Notes under the pieces: model-generated
The model's database searches: none
What the model was told of the DNA's origin: nothing
What the model saw: the letters and a program-made list of their open reading frames with translations, nothing else
Shown here: piece after piece, positions 9,422 through 18,196 of the stretch
How positions within the stretch are numbered: position 1 is the first letter of the stretch
Layout of the letters: every line of letters starts with the position of its first letter
NCBI RefSeq assembly: GCF_007856155.1
Contig: NZ_CP042266.1
Location: forward strand, 7,440,001 to 7,504,000
DNA: 64,000 nucleotides
Direction of reading: 5' to 3'
Origin: Streptomyces qinzhouensis
Lineage (GTDB): Bacteria; Actinomycetota; Actinomycetes; Streptomycetales; Streptomycetaceae
Translations under genes and position numbers: made by a program

Positions 9422-9973
9422 TCACACGGCGCGCCGCCCGGCCCTGGCGTACCCGGGCAGTCGCGGCGCCAGGGCGCGCAGCGCGTAGTGCGACCGGGAT
9501 TTGACCGTACCCGGCGGGATCCCGAGGGATTCCGCCGCCTCGCTCACGCTCAGCCCCTGGAAGTACAGCCGGTCCAGGACGGCCCGGTGGTCGGGGCTCA
9601 GTGAGCCGACGGCGGCGCGGACGTCGAGCTGGGCGACGGTGATCTCGGTGGAGTCCGCCGGGTCGGGCGTGGTGGCGAGCACCCCGTCCCCGATCTCCGT
9701 GGGACGGGCGAGCCGTGAGCGCCGGGCGTCGATGGCGAGCCGCCGCCCCACGGTGAACAGCCAGGGGCGCATGGACTCGTAGGGCCGTTCGAAGGCCTCC
9801 GGATGCTGCCAGGCCCGGACGAGTGTCTCCTGGAGCAGGTCCTCGGCGCGCTGCTGGTCCCCGTAGGTCAGACCCTGGAGAAAGCTCAGCAGGGCGGGGC
9901 CGTGTTCGCGCTGGAGTTCCGCGATGGCCCCCTCGTCGGTGGTCGCGGAAGCGCTCAGGGTTGCCGTCGCCAT
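9422..9973 (-). CDS. ECF RNA polymerase sigma factor
   Basis: 183 residues with the two ECF domains. Region 2 is about residues 22-90 (AEDLLQETLVRAWQ, then FTVGRRLAIDARRSR) and region 4 about 118-170 (LSPDHRAVLDRLYFQGLSVSEAAESLGIPPGTVKSR), which contains the helix-turn-helix. It should direct core polymerase to a limited regulon. No zinc-binding anti-sigma gene follows; the next gene on this strand is the unknown 8640-9161 protein after a 260-base gap. Control may be transcriptional or by an unlinked or unrecognised partner. The divergent neighbour is the CapA-like lipoprotein. Confidence 0.92.
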   Translation of the reverse strand: MATATLSASATTDEGAIAELQREHGPALLSFLQGLTYGDQQRAEDLLQETLVRAWQHPEAFERPYESMRPWLFTVGRRLAIDARRSRLARPTEIGDGVLATTPDPADSTEITVAQLDVRAAVGSLSPDHRAVLDRLYFQGLSVSEAAESLGIPPGTVKSRSHYALRALAPRLPGYARAGRRAV

Positions 9974-10439
9974 GGTTCAACACCTCTTCTCTGGCGCTCC
10001 GGGCGGTGGACCGGGGGCGCGGGTCGTGGCGGGCGGGGCGGGACCGGGTCGAACGGGGACCGGCACGGGTGTGCCGGACAGGGGCCGTGGCGGTATGGGA
10101 ACCCATGCCGGGCGGCCGGAGAAGCCGGTTCGGCGCGGTCCGTCGGCGAACGGTCGACCTCGGCGACGAGTGGTGCGACGAGCGGGCGGCCGGATCCGGC
10201 CCGCCGGTGCAGCGGGACGGTGAACGGCTGCCTCCGGAGCGGGCGGCGGAGGCGGCCGGGCCCGCTCGCGCGAGTGCCGGTATGGGGCCGGGGTGCCGCC
10301 GATGCGGTGACCGTGCCCGCGCTCCGCGCCGTGTCGCTTGCGTTCCGGCGACCCACCCTGTGCATTCGGACGATCGGATAGTCATATCGGTACGGTCTCC
10401 GTCGGGCACGGCGGTGCCGACGCGGGTTGGGAGCAGCGC
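9974..10439. other. divergent intergenic region, sigma factor / CapA
   Basis: 466 bases between divergent genes; promoters for both must be here. I see no small gene, strong dyad or recognisable promoter consensus that I would defend. Confidence 0.5.
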
Positions 10440-11666
10440 ATGGGACGGAACCGGACCAGACGGCATACGGCGCGGCGAGGCGGCGGACCCGGACGGTACG
10501 GCGCCCCGGCGCTCGCCGTCCTGCTGCTCGCGGCCGGTACGACGGCCTGCGCCGCCCCCGGCCCGGAACCGGCGGCCCCCCGGGCCTCGCCGTCCGCCGC
10601 CCGGGGCTCGGTGCCCGACCGGGCCTTCACCCTCGTGGCCAGCGGGGACGTCCTGCCCCATGACTCCGTCATCGCGCGGGCCCGCGGTGACGCCGAAGGG
10701 CCGGCCGACGGGGGCTACGACTTCCGTCCCATGCTCGCCGCGGTCCGGCCCTTCGTCTCGGCCGCCGATCTGGCGATCTGCCATATGGAGACCGTGTACG
10801 GCGCCGACGGCGACTACCGCGGCTACCCGGCCTTCACCTCCCCGCCCCAGATCGCCCGCGGACTCGCCGCCACCGGGTACGACGCCTGCTCCACCGCGTC
10901 CAACCACACCCTGGACGACGGCGCCGACGGCATCCGCCGCACCCTCGACGCCATGGACACCGCCGGGCTGGTCCACCACGGCTCCGCCCGTACCGCCGAG
11001 GAAGCCGCACTCCCCGGCCGGCTCAAGGCGGGCGGCGCCGAGGTCGCACACCTCGCGTACACCTACGGAACCAACGGACAGCCGCTGCCCGACGGACAGC
11101 CCTGGGCCGTCCGGCTCATCGACGAACAGCGGATCCTCGACGACGCCCGGGCCGCCCGCCGGGCCGGCGCCGATATCGTCGTCCTCAGCCTGCACTGGGG
11201 CACGGAGTGGCAGACCGCGCCGGACGAACAGCAACTGACCCTGGCGAAGAGCCTCACCGCGGCCAATACCGGCGGCCGCCCCGACATCGATCTCGTCCTG
11301 GGCACCCACGCCCATGTGCCCCAGGCCTACGAGAAGGTCAACGGCACCTGGGTGATCTACGGGATGGGCGACCAGATCGCCGGCCCCATGTTCGACTACT
11401 CCGGTGCCAGGGACCACCGCGGAAACATGGGCTCCATCGGACGCTTCACCTTCGGCCCGCCCAAGACCCCCGGCGGACGCTGGGAGGTCACCCGGGCGGA
11501 GTTCGTACCCCAGTGGTACGACACCGACTCGGGGCGCGTCGTCAACCTCCCGGCCGCGGTCGCCGAGGACTCGGGCCGTGACGACTACCGCTCGATTCAG
11601 GACACCGTCGCCGAAACCGTTCTGAGCCGGGGCGCCGCGAAGGACGGTCTGACGATGGCTCGTTGA
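10440..11666 (+). CDS. CapA-family (PGA_cap) lipoprotein
   Basis: 408 residues. The twin-Arg-rich start and hydrophobic helix end in a lipobox-like LLAAGTTAC, so the mature protein is probably a lipoprotein at the outer membrane face. The body matches the CapA poly-gamma-glutamate synthesis / metallophosphatase-like fold: FTLVASGDVLPHD with the metal-binding Asp, CHMETVYG, a CSTASNHTLDDG block, LSLHWGTEW and LGTHAHVPQ. Family members act in capsule or polyglutamate synthesis or as exported phosphoesterases; without capBC genes nearby a capsule role is doubtful here. ATG 10440 has GGGAGC eight bases upstream. Confidence 0.88.
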   Translation: MGRNRTRRHTARRGGGPGRYGAPALAVLLLAAGTTACAAPGPEPAAPRASPSAARGSVPDRAFTLVASGDVLPHDSVIARARGDAEGPADGGYDFRPMLAAVRPFVSAADLAICHMETVYGADGDYRGYPAFTSPPQIARGLAATGYDACSTASNHTLDDGADGIRRTLDAMDTAGLVHHGSARTAEEAALPGRLKAGGAEVAHLAYTYGTNGQPLPDGQPWAVRLIDEQRILDDARAARRAGADIVVLSLHWGTEWQTAPDEQQLTLAKSLTAANTGGRPDIDLVLGTHAHVPQAYEKVNGTWVIYGMGDQIAGPMFDYSGARDHRGNMGSIGRFTFGPPKTPGGRWEVTRAEFVPQWYDTDSGRVVNLPAAVAEDSGRDDYRSIQDTVAETVLSRGAAKDGLTMAR

Positions 11667-12108
11667 ACCGGGCCGCGCCGCGCTGAGATCCGGGCGCCAC
11701 CGGCACCTCCGGTTACCGCGTACGCCGCCGCCCCCGGCGGCGCGTTCCGCCGCCGGGCCGGACCCGCCCGCGTACGCCACGGAGCGCGGGGCGGAGCCGG
11801 ATCCGTCCGCACCGGCGGCAACCACCTCCGGACCGTCGGTACCGCGTTCGAAGGACGGTGCCGGGGACGAACCGGAACCGGCCCACCGGCGAGGGCGGGC
11901 CCGGCCCCCGGGAATCCGGTCCGAGGGGTTTCCGCCCCGGTCGGGCGGGGTGACCGGGGTACGGATCGAACTCACCGGCCGAGCTGCGGGCCGCCGTGTC
12001 GGCCGACTGTGCGCACGCAGTCCTGTTCGACTGCTCCCATCGGGTACTTTCCTCCGGGGCAGCGTGTTGATCAAGCCGGTGGACCGCTCGTCGTGCGAGC
12101 TGTTGGTC
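11667..12108. other. intergenic region before the deacetylase
   Basis: 442 bases with no convincing gene. An in-frame extension of the downstream deacetylase to 11950 exists but lacks a signal-like N-terminus or ribosome-binding site, so it is probably leader sequence. Confidence 0.5.
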
Positions 12109-12975
12109 ATGAAGAAGGATCAGACGCCACCGGACCGCCGCACCGTGCTCCGGATCGCCGCGGGCATCGGCGCCCTCGCCACCGCGGGTCTCCTCGTGAC
12201 CGAGGGGACCGGTGGGCGGGCCGCGGCCCCCGGGGCCGCCGTGCGCGGCGCGGGCGGTGCGCCGGGCCGTCCGGCCGCCGGTGCGGCGGGCGCCGCGCAC
12301 CACCGGGCCCGGGCGACCGCCTACCGGCTCCAGCCCATGACCACGATCCCGCGCAGGCTGCGCCGGATCCGGCCGCCGGTGCGCGAACACCCCTTCCTCA
12401 GCCTGCCGTCGACGGGCCGGACCATGGTGCTGACCTTCGACGACGGGCCGGATTCCCGCTACACCCCGGAGGTCCTGGACCTCCTCGCCCGCTACGACGT
12501 GCCCGCGATGTTCTTCGTCTGCGGGGAGATGGCCGCGGTGAACGGGGATCTGGTACGGCGGATGGCCGACGACGGGCACGTCGTGGGAAACCACACCTGG
12601 TCCCATCCGCTGATGCCGTCCCTGGCACCCTCCCGGATCCGCGACGAGATGGGCCGGACCAGCGAGGTCGTCGAGGAGCTGGTGGGGCAGGCGCCGCTCT
12701 GGTACCGCGCGCCCTTCGGGGCCTGGAACCGCCATTCGTTCGCGATCGGCGCCGAGCTCGGGATGGAGCCGCTGGCTTGGACCGTCGACACCCTGGACTG
12801 GACCGAGCCCGGCGCCGGGACCATCGCCAGCCGGGTGCTGGACGGCGCCGCGCCGGGCGTGGTGGTGCTCTCGCACGACGCCGGGGGAGACCGCTCGCAG
12901 AGCGTGGCGGCGCTCCGCAACTATCTGCCGAAGCTGTTGGAAGCCGGATACACCATCACCGTTCCACAGCGCTGA
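12109..12975 (+). CDS. secreted polysaccharide deacetylase (NodB/CE4)
   Basis: 288 residues. The N-terminus MKKDQTPPDRRTVLRIAAGIGALATAGLL looks like a Tat signal, followed by an Ala/Gly-rich spacer. The NodB domain carries all five CE4 motifs: TFDDGP (109-114), NHTWSHP with the two metal His, RAPFGAWN, DTLDW and LSHD. It should remove acetyl groups from N-acetylglucosamine in peptidoglycan or chitin-type polymers outside the membrane. The start at ATG 12109 is set by the signal sequence; TTG/GTG codons near 12064 are possible alternatives. A role in chitin or wall metabolism would suit the chitin-related genes elsewhere in the window, but that link is inference. Confidence 0.92.
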   Translation: MKKDQTPPDRRTVLRIAAGIGALATAGLLVTEGTGGRAAAPGAAVRGAGGAPGRPAAGAAGAAHHRARATAYRLQPMTTIPRRLRRIRPPVREHPFLSLPSTGRTMVLTFDDGPDSRYTPEVLDLLARYDVPAMFFVCGEMAAVNGDLVRRMADDGHVVGNHTWSHPLMPSLAPSRIRDEMGRTSEVVEELVGQAPLWYRAPFGAWNRHSFAIGAELGMEPLAWTVDTLDWTEPGAGTIASRVLDGAAPGVVVLSHDAGGDRSQSVAALRNYLPKLLEAGYTITVPQR

Positions 12976-13119
12976 ACCGCACCCGGCCCGGCCGCCGCCG
13001 GCCGGCCGGGGCCGGATCCGGCGGGGCGCGCTGTCCCGTGGTGTCCCGCCCGAGCCCGCCGGGCGCCGTGCCGTGCCGCCCGGGCGCCGTGCCGCCGTCC
13101 CGCCGGGACCCGCGGCCGG

Positions 13120-13773
13120 TCAGCGCGTGGAGACCATCCTGGCGAAGACCACCACATTGCCGTCGTACCCCCCGGCCCGGCTCCAGCCGCCACCGCAAGT
13201 GATCACCCGCAGCTCCGGATAGCCGGTGTCGCCGTACACCTGGGCGCCCGGGAAGTCGTCCTTGGCGTACACCTCGACGCCGTACACCTCGAACACCGCC
13301 GTCTTCCCGTCGAGCCGGTCCACCTCGACCCGGTCACCCCGCTTCACCGTGCCGAGCCCGTAGAACACCGCGGGCCCGGACGTACTGTCGACATGCCCCG
13401 CGATGACCGCCGTGCCGCGCTGCCCGGGCGCCACACCGTTCTGGTACCAGCCCGCGAACTCCGGTGAGTCGGCGGGCGGCGCCTCGATCCAGCCATCGGC
13501 GTCCAGACCCACGTTCATCAGCGGGGCATCGACGCCGATCGCGGGGATCGCCACCCGCTCGGCGGGCGCGTTCGGCAGTGTCCTCGGTACGGCCGGTCCG
13601 GCGAAGCTCTCCCCGTGGGCACGGTCGAGCGAAGCGGCCGCCGCGGGCTGGGGCGGGCCGAGCGCGACGTCCACCCCGTTCTTCATCAACGCGATCCCGG
13701 TGAGCATGACCAGCGCCAGAACGCCCCAGGGCGAACGCCGCCGCGGCCCCGGGTCGTCGAAGTCCGCGCCCAT
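13120..13773 (-). CDS. class F sortase
   Basis: 217 residues. An N-terminal membrane anchor (about 16-31) is followed by an Ala-rich linker and the sortase beta-barrel. The catalytic triad is visible: His127 in AVIAGHVDS, Cys193 in LRVITCGG, and an Arg close after it (WSRAGGYDGN). The shortness of the domain and this TC context fit class F, widespread in Actinobacteria. GGAGGGAGAGAGG precedes ATG 13773. It lies between two small exported proteins (14142-14837 and 15022-15627) that share an RGGLGGS tail, hydrophobic segment and Arg-rich end, which makes them candidate substrates even though neither has LPXTG or LAXTG. Confidence 0.92.
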   Translation of the reverse strand: MGADFDDPGPRRRSPWGVLALVMLTGIALMKNGVDVALGPPQPAAAASLDRAHGESFAGPAVPRTLPNAPAERVAIPAIGVDAPLMNVGLDADGWIEAPPADSPEFAGWYQNGVAPGQRGTAVIAGHVDSTSGPAVFYGLGTVKRGDRVEVDRLDGKTAVFEVYGVEVYAKDDFPGAQVYGDTGYPELRVITCGGGWSRAGGYDGNVVVFARMVSTR

Positions 13774-14141
13774 CGCCTCTCTCCCTCCGGCCGCCGCGCC
13801 GGACGCCGGCCGTCCGGTCGCCGGCGACTCCGGTCGATTCCCTGGGCACGGTAGGTGAGCCGGAGCGCCCCGGCGATCGGGGCGGGGCGAACGGGTGGCG
13901 GCGTCCAGTCGGGGTGACCCATCCGTGTCAACACCCCGATGCGACTTCCCCGATCCGGGTGACGGTGTGTGACCTGCGGCTCCGCAACCGCCATTCGGCA
14001 CGTCGTGGGCGTGTCGGCTCACCGGGTCGGCCGAGCGCCGACATGCGGTCCCCCGCCCGCCCGGTGAGGGTTCGTCATGGAAGGCGTACTCGTCGACAAA
14101 CCCGGAGCGCCGCTCCGGGCGTCTTCCGCTGGAGGTTCACG
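13774..14141. other. divergent intergenic region, sortase / surface protein
   Basis: 368 bases holding the promoters of two divergent genes and a hairpin just before the surface-protein gene (14101-14119). No small gene is supported. Confidence 0.5.
14101..14119 (+). promoter_or_regulatory. leader hairpin before the surface-protein gene
   Basis: CCCGGAGC-GCC-GCTCCGGG is a perfect 8-bp stem with a 3-base loop. It ends 11 bases before the GGAGG ribosome-binding site of the gene at 14142. It could stabilise the messenger or act as an attenuator; no T-run follows, so a plain terminator is less likely. Confidence 0.45.
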
Positions 14142-14837
14142 ATGCGTGCTTCACGCGCTCTCGCAGTGGCCGCGGCCGCGTGCGTGGCCGTCGGTGTCCC
14201 GGCACCCCTGGCGGTGGCCGGCGGCGGTGGCGGGGACGGCAGGGACAACCGGGACACGGGGCCGTTCGCCATCTCCGTCCACCCGCGTTCGGTCCACGAG
14301 GGGGGCACCCTGACGGTCACCGTGCGCGGCTGCTCCCGCGGCGGCACGGTGACCTCGAACGCCTTCCCCACGGCCCGGCTGGAGCACCGAGGCAACGCGG
14401 AGTTCCGCGACGGCGCCGACAACCGCGACAACCGCGACGGCCGCGAGGGCACTGACAACAGAGGCGAGAGCGCCAACAGAGGGACCGGCGACAACCGAGG
14501 CGGCGGCGACAACCGGGACACCAGAGACGGCAGAGATAACCGGGACAACCGGGATAACAGGGATAACAGAGGCGACATCCAGACCGCCTTCGCCCGGGTC
14601 TTCGACCGCGCCGCGCCCGGCGAGTACAACCTGGCCGTCCGCTGCACCGGCGGCAGCCGGGTGGAGACCGCCGAGTTCGCCGTACTCCGAGGCCGGGGTG
14701 CGCGCGGCGGTCTCGGCGGCTCGATGGCCCCGACGACAGCGGAGATGGCCGTCGGCGGTTCGCTGGTCGCCGCCGCGGCGCTCGGCGGAGCCCTGGTGAT
14801 CACCCGCCGCCGCCGGGCCTCCGGCGGAGCCGCCTGA
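14142..14837 (+). CDS. exported Asn-Arg-Asp-repeat surface protein
   Basis: 231 residues. Signal peptide at 1-26 (ends AVA-GG). A short Ig-like or beta region (PFAISVHPRSVHEGGTLTVTVRGC) pairs Cys64 with Cys168, with a low-complexity stretch of DNR/DNRD units inserted between them (about 92-144). The C-terminus is RGGLGGS (188-194), a spacer, a hydrophobic helix (about 203-220) and TRRRRA: the general layout of a sortase substrate but without a canonical motif. GGAGG precedes ATG 14142. The repeat is hydrophilic and near charge-balanced, so a flexible wall-spanning stalk is a reasonable guess. The gene is divergent from the class F sortase. Confidence 0.8.
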   Translation: MRASRALAVAAAACVAVGVPAPLAVAGGGGGDGRDNRDTGPFAISVHPRSVHEGGTLTVTVRGCSRGGTVTSNAFPTARLEHRGNAEFRDGADNRDNRDGREGTDNRGESANRGTGDNRGGGDNRDTRDGRDNRDNRDNRDNRGDIQTAFARVFDRAAPGEYNLAVRCTGGSRVETAEFAVLRGRGARGGLGGSMAPTTAEMAVGGSLVAAAALGGALVITRRRRASGGAA

Positions 14838-15021
14838 CCGGACGAACCTCCCGGTCGGCGAGTCCGCCCGCGGCACCGGATCCCGCCGGGACCGGCGCCG
14901 CGGGCGCCCGGTGTCCGCGGCCTTCCTTCCGGACGCCTTCCGGGTCCCGGCGGATCCGCCGCCGACCGACCGGCGCCCGGCGGCGAGCCCCGGGCCGTAC
15001 CGGTACGGGATCACGCGGCCC

Positions 15022-15627
15022 TCAGTGGCGGCGGCCCGCGGTCCGGCGGCGCAGGACGTACCCGGTTCCCGCCGCGGCCACGGCGACGAACACGGCGCCG
15101 ACCGCGAATTCGCCGGTACCGGCCCCACCGCCGATGCTGCCGCCGAGCCCGCCCCGGACGCCCTGCGGGGTCACGGTCGCCGTGGCCGTCGCACCGCGTG
15201 TGGCCGTGGCGGTGACCGTACGGCTCGGGGACGGCGCGGGTGTCGCGGTGGTGGCCGGCGGCCGGTAGGTGGAGCTGATCGTCGGGCTGGCGCTGCCACC
15301 GCTGATCGTGAGGACGAACGTGCCCTGCTGACTGCCGCAGGTGAAGCGGACCGAGTACTGGGCACCCCGGCGGGCGTCCGTGTCCACGGTCGCCGTGGCC
15401 GACGTACCCGGCCGGATCGTCGCCGTGTCGAAGACCCCGGACGAGGCGGTGGCCGTGGTGGTGCAGTTGCTCGCGGAGAGCGCTACCCGGCCGCCGGGCG
15501 CGACGGTCGACGGCGAGACGGTGAACAGGACCGATTTGCCGTCGCCACCGGCCCGGGCGACGGGAGCGGCCAGGGCCAGCACGGTCGTCGCCAGCAGAGC
15601 GGCGGACGCGGCACGTATCGCGCGCAT
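15022..15627 (-). CDS. exported surface protein with the same RGGLGGS tail
   Basis: 201 residues. Signal peptide 1-26 (ends ARA), a compact domain with Cys55 and Cys97 probably disulfide-bonded (LFTVSPSTVAPGGRVALSASNC...VRFTCGSQ), a Thr/Ala/Pro-rich stalk (about 119-156), then RGGLGGS (158-164), a hydrophobic helix (about 173-192) and LRRRTAGRR. The ends and the paired-Cys domain match the gene at 14142, so the two are paralogues with different stalks. ATG 15627 is favoured over ATG 15633 because GGAGGA then has seven bases of spacing. It is a likely sortase substrate or membrane-anchored wall protein. Confidence 0.8.
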   Translation of the reverse strand: MRAIRAASAALLATTVLALAAPVARAGGDGKSVLFTVSPSTVAPGGRVALSASNCTTTATASSGVFDTATIRPGTSATATVDTDARRGAQYSVRFTCGSQQGTFVLTISGGSASPTISSTYRPPATTATPAPSPSRTVTATATRGATATATVTPQGVRGGLGGSIGGGAGTGEFAVGAVFVAVAAAGTGYVLRRRTAGRRH

Positions 15628-16097
15628 GGGCATTCCTCCGGGTCCCCGAGGAGCAGACGCGGAAGCGGTTTCCGCGGAAGGGCGGAGAGTGCCCCTCGAT
15701 ATCCGAAACGCTAGGAGCGCCCCCATGCGGTCGCGATCGCTGTCGGGCGAACGGGTCATCCGTATCCGCCGGGCGGGGGACACCGGCGGCGCGCCGCCAC
15801 CGATCCGCCCCGCCGCCGTGCCGACCGCCCGGACAGCGATCCGTCCCCGCCCCGGCCCGTACCAGGGCCGCCGCCGTACCGTCACCGCGGCGCTCACGGG
15901 AACGGTCGCAGTCCCCGTACCTGTACCCGTCCCTGTCCTTGCCCCGTACCCGCTCCCGGCTCCCCGGCACCCGCTTCCGGGAAACTTCCGGCGCGGTTGA
16001 ACACATCCCCGCCCCCCTTCCGTACCTAGGGCCGTGGACGGCGTACCCGGGCGCCGCCGACACCTCGGACACGGAGACGGACCCACGGGAGTACACG
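15628..16097. other. divergent intergenic region with low-complexity tract
   Basis: 470 bases between divergent exported-protein genes. It includes a short dyad GCGGAA/TTCCGC near 15660-15677 and a CCTGTACCCGTCC-like repetitive tract around 15917-15960. No gene is supported. Confidence 0.5.
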
Positions 16098-17123
16098 ATG
16101 AAGACCTGGCGGAGCGCGTCGCTCGCCGCGACGGCGGCGGCCCTACTGGTACTGACGACGGCGTGCGGTCAGGAGGACAAGGGCGGCGGAAGCACGGACG
16201 GCGGACAGCCCGTCGGCGCGGCGAAGCCGGCCCGGCCCGACGGCGGCTACGGGGACTACGGCTCCGGCGGCGGCACCGAGCGGGGCACCGCGGCGAAGCC
16301 GGCCGGCCGGCTCGCGGTACGGGACATCCCGGAGCTCGGCAAGGTCCTCACCGACAGCGCCGGATTCACCCTCTACCGCTTCGACCGGGACACCGCCTCG
16401 CCCCCGCGATCCCGTTGCGAAGGCGATTGCGCGAAGGCATGGCCGGTGGTGGCCGCGGAGGGTGCGACGGCCCCGTCCGGGGCCGGCCCCGGGCTCCTCG
16501 GCTCGGTGGCCAGGGCCGACGGCGGCAGCCAGCTGACCGTCGCCGGTTGGCCCGTGTACCGGTACGCCGAGGACACCCGGGCCGGGGAGGCCAAGGGGCA
16601 GGGCGTCGGCGGCACCTGGTTCGCCGCCGCCCCGGACGGCGGGAAGGCGGGCGGCGCGGGAGCGACCCCTACCGGTGGCCCGGGCGGCTACGGGACCGGG
16701 GGCGCCCCGAGCCGGGATTCCGGTTCCGGTTCCGGTTCCGACCGTGCCGAACCGGTCGGCCTGCCCGGACTCTCGACCCGCAAGGATCCGAAACTCGGTG
16801 AGATCGTGGTGGACCGCGAAGGTATGACGGTCTACCGCTTCCTGAAGGACTCGGCCTGGCCGATGCGGACCGCCTGCACCGGGGAGTGCCTGGAGAAGTG
16901 GCCCGTGGTGGCCCCTGTCAACAAGAACGACACGAAGGGCATCCTCAAGAAGGGTTTTGTCACCTTCGCCCGTCCCGACGGAATCAAGCAGCAGACCATC
17001 GACTGCTGGCCCCTCTACACCTTCGCGGGCGACCGCGGGCCCGGGGAGACCAACGGGCAGGGCGTGGGCGGCACCTGGTTCGCCGTGACCCCGCAGGGCA
17101 AGGCGGTCGGAACGGCGAAGTAG
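16098..17123 (+). CDS. SCO0930-family lipoprotein with two Secreted_repeat units
   Basis: 341 residues. Lipoprotein signal (LVLTTAC, Cys near residue 23), a Gly-rich linker, then two copies of the module called 'predicted lipoprotein with YxFxxD motif' (COG4315/PF03640): YRFDRD with CEGDC in the first and YRFLKD with CTGEC in the second, each followed by a GQGVGGTWFA block. Biochemical function is unknown; the conserved acidic/Cys motifs suggest metal or cofactor binding outside the membrane. Its position two genes before the GGDEF/EAL gene matches my recollection of S. coelicolor SCO0930-SCO0928. Confidence 0.88.
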   Translation: MKTWRSASLAATAAALLVLTTACGQEDKGGGSTDGGQPVGAAKPARPDGGYGDYGSGGGTERGTAAKPAGRLAVRDIPELGKVLTDSAGFTLYRFDRDTASPPRSRCEGDCAKAWPVVAAEGATAPSGAGPGLLGSVARADGGSQLTVAGWPVYRYAEDTRAGEAKGQGVGGTWFAAAPDGGKAGGAGATPTGGPGGYGTGGAPSRDSGSGSGSDRAEPVGLPGLSTRKDPKLGEIVVDREGMTVYRFLKDSAWPMRTACTGECLEKWPVVAPVNKNDTKGILKKGFVTFARPDGIKQQTIDCWPLYTFAGDRGPGETNGQGVGGTWFAVTPQGKAVGTAK

Positions 17124-17383
17124 CCGCCCGCCGGGCGGACCCGCGGCACCGCGCGGCGCTCCCGCCGGGCGGTCCGCCGCCCCGACCCCCGGTCCGCCGG
17201 CCCGCCCCCCACGCGGGCCGGCGGACCGGGTCCGTACCCCGCGATGTGACCAACAACCGGTCGGCCGATTCCGGTTTGGACTCGCCCAATGGGCGGCCGA
17301 TCAGTAGCCTCGGCTCGAACACCGGCCGTGAGTACGGCCGGACGCATCCGCACGACGGTCCGGCGACCCGGTTGGAGACATCG

Positions 17384-18196
17384 ATGGAGCGTGCTGTCTG
17401 GGCCCCGCCCGGCATCGACACCTCGGTGGCCGGTGTGGCCCGGATGTACGACTACTACGCGGGCGGCTCCCACAACTTCGCGGCCGACCGGGACGCCGCA
17501 CGCCGGGCGCTCGGCTTTCTGCCCGGGCTGCCCAAGAGCGTCCAGGCCGACCGGGCGTTCATGCGCCGCGCGGTGACCTGGGCGGCAGGGCGGGGCGTGA
17601 CCCGCTTTATCGACATCGGCTGCGGGATGGTGTCGTACGGCAATGTCCACGAGGTGGCGCGAGCCGCCGACCCGGCCTGCCGCATCGTCCATCTGGACCA
17701 CGATCCGGTCGCCGTCGCCCATGTCCGCGCGGTGGCCGGCGACGACCCCGGGATCGCGGTGGCCGTCGCCGACCTGCGCAGACCCCGGCAGCTCCTCGAC
17801 GGCCCCGAGGTCGCCGAACTACTGGAAGCGGCCAGTCCGGTGGCGCTCCTGCTCCTCGGCGTGCTTCCCTTCGTCGAGGACGCGGAGGACCCGTACGGCG
17901 CGGTACGGGAGTTGGGCGAAGCCCTCCCGCCCGAGAGTCTGATCGTCATCACCCATGCCGCGTACGACGGCGTTCCGGTGTCGCAGGAGCAGACGGAAGG
18001 CGCCCTGGGGGTCTACCGTGACATCCGCAGTCCACTGACATTGCGTTCACAAGAGCAAATTGCTCGGTTCTTCGAGGGGTACGAGATGGTCGAGCCCGGA
18101 CTGGTGTCCACGCCGCACTGGCGGCCGGACACCCCAGCCGAGCAGGAGGACCCATATGCCTTCTCAAGCTACGCAGGGGTGGGGCGCAAGGCGTGA
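17384..18196 (+). CDS. SAM-dependent methyltransferase (Methyltransf_19/DUF574)
   Basis: 270 residues with the family start PPGIDTSVAGVARMYDYYAGGSHNFAADR and the SAM-binding FIDIGCGM motif (about 76-83; many members read DIGTGLP). The ending EEDPYAF...YAGVGRK is also typical. These proteins are abundant in Streptomyces and their substrates are unknown. The stop shares one base with the start of the c-di-GMP gene downstream (TGATG), so the two are translationally coupled. ATG 17384 is preceded by GGAGA. The third residue of the binding loop is Cys rather than the usual Thr. Confidence 0.88.
   Translation: MERAVWAPPGIDTSVAGVARMYDYYAGGSHNFAADRDAARRALGFLPGLPKSVQADRAFMRRAVTWAAGRGVTRFIDIGCGMVSYGNVHEVARAADPACRIVHLDHDPVAVAHVRAVAGDDPGIAVAVADLRRPRQLLDGPEVAELLEAASPVALLLLGVLPFVEDAEDPYGAVRELGEALPPESLIVITHAAYDGVPVSQEQTEGALGVYRDIRSPLTLRSQEQIARFFEGYEMVEPGLVSTPHWRPDTPAEQEDPYAFSSYAGVGRKA

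Noticed and set aside
8640..12110. Single minus-strand open frame of 1156 codons
   Set aside because: Only its last 173 codons look like protein; the rest is antisense or out of frame to the sigma factor and CapA genes with Arg/Pro-rich shadow composition.
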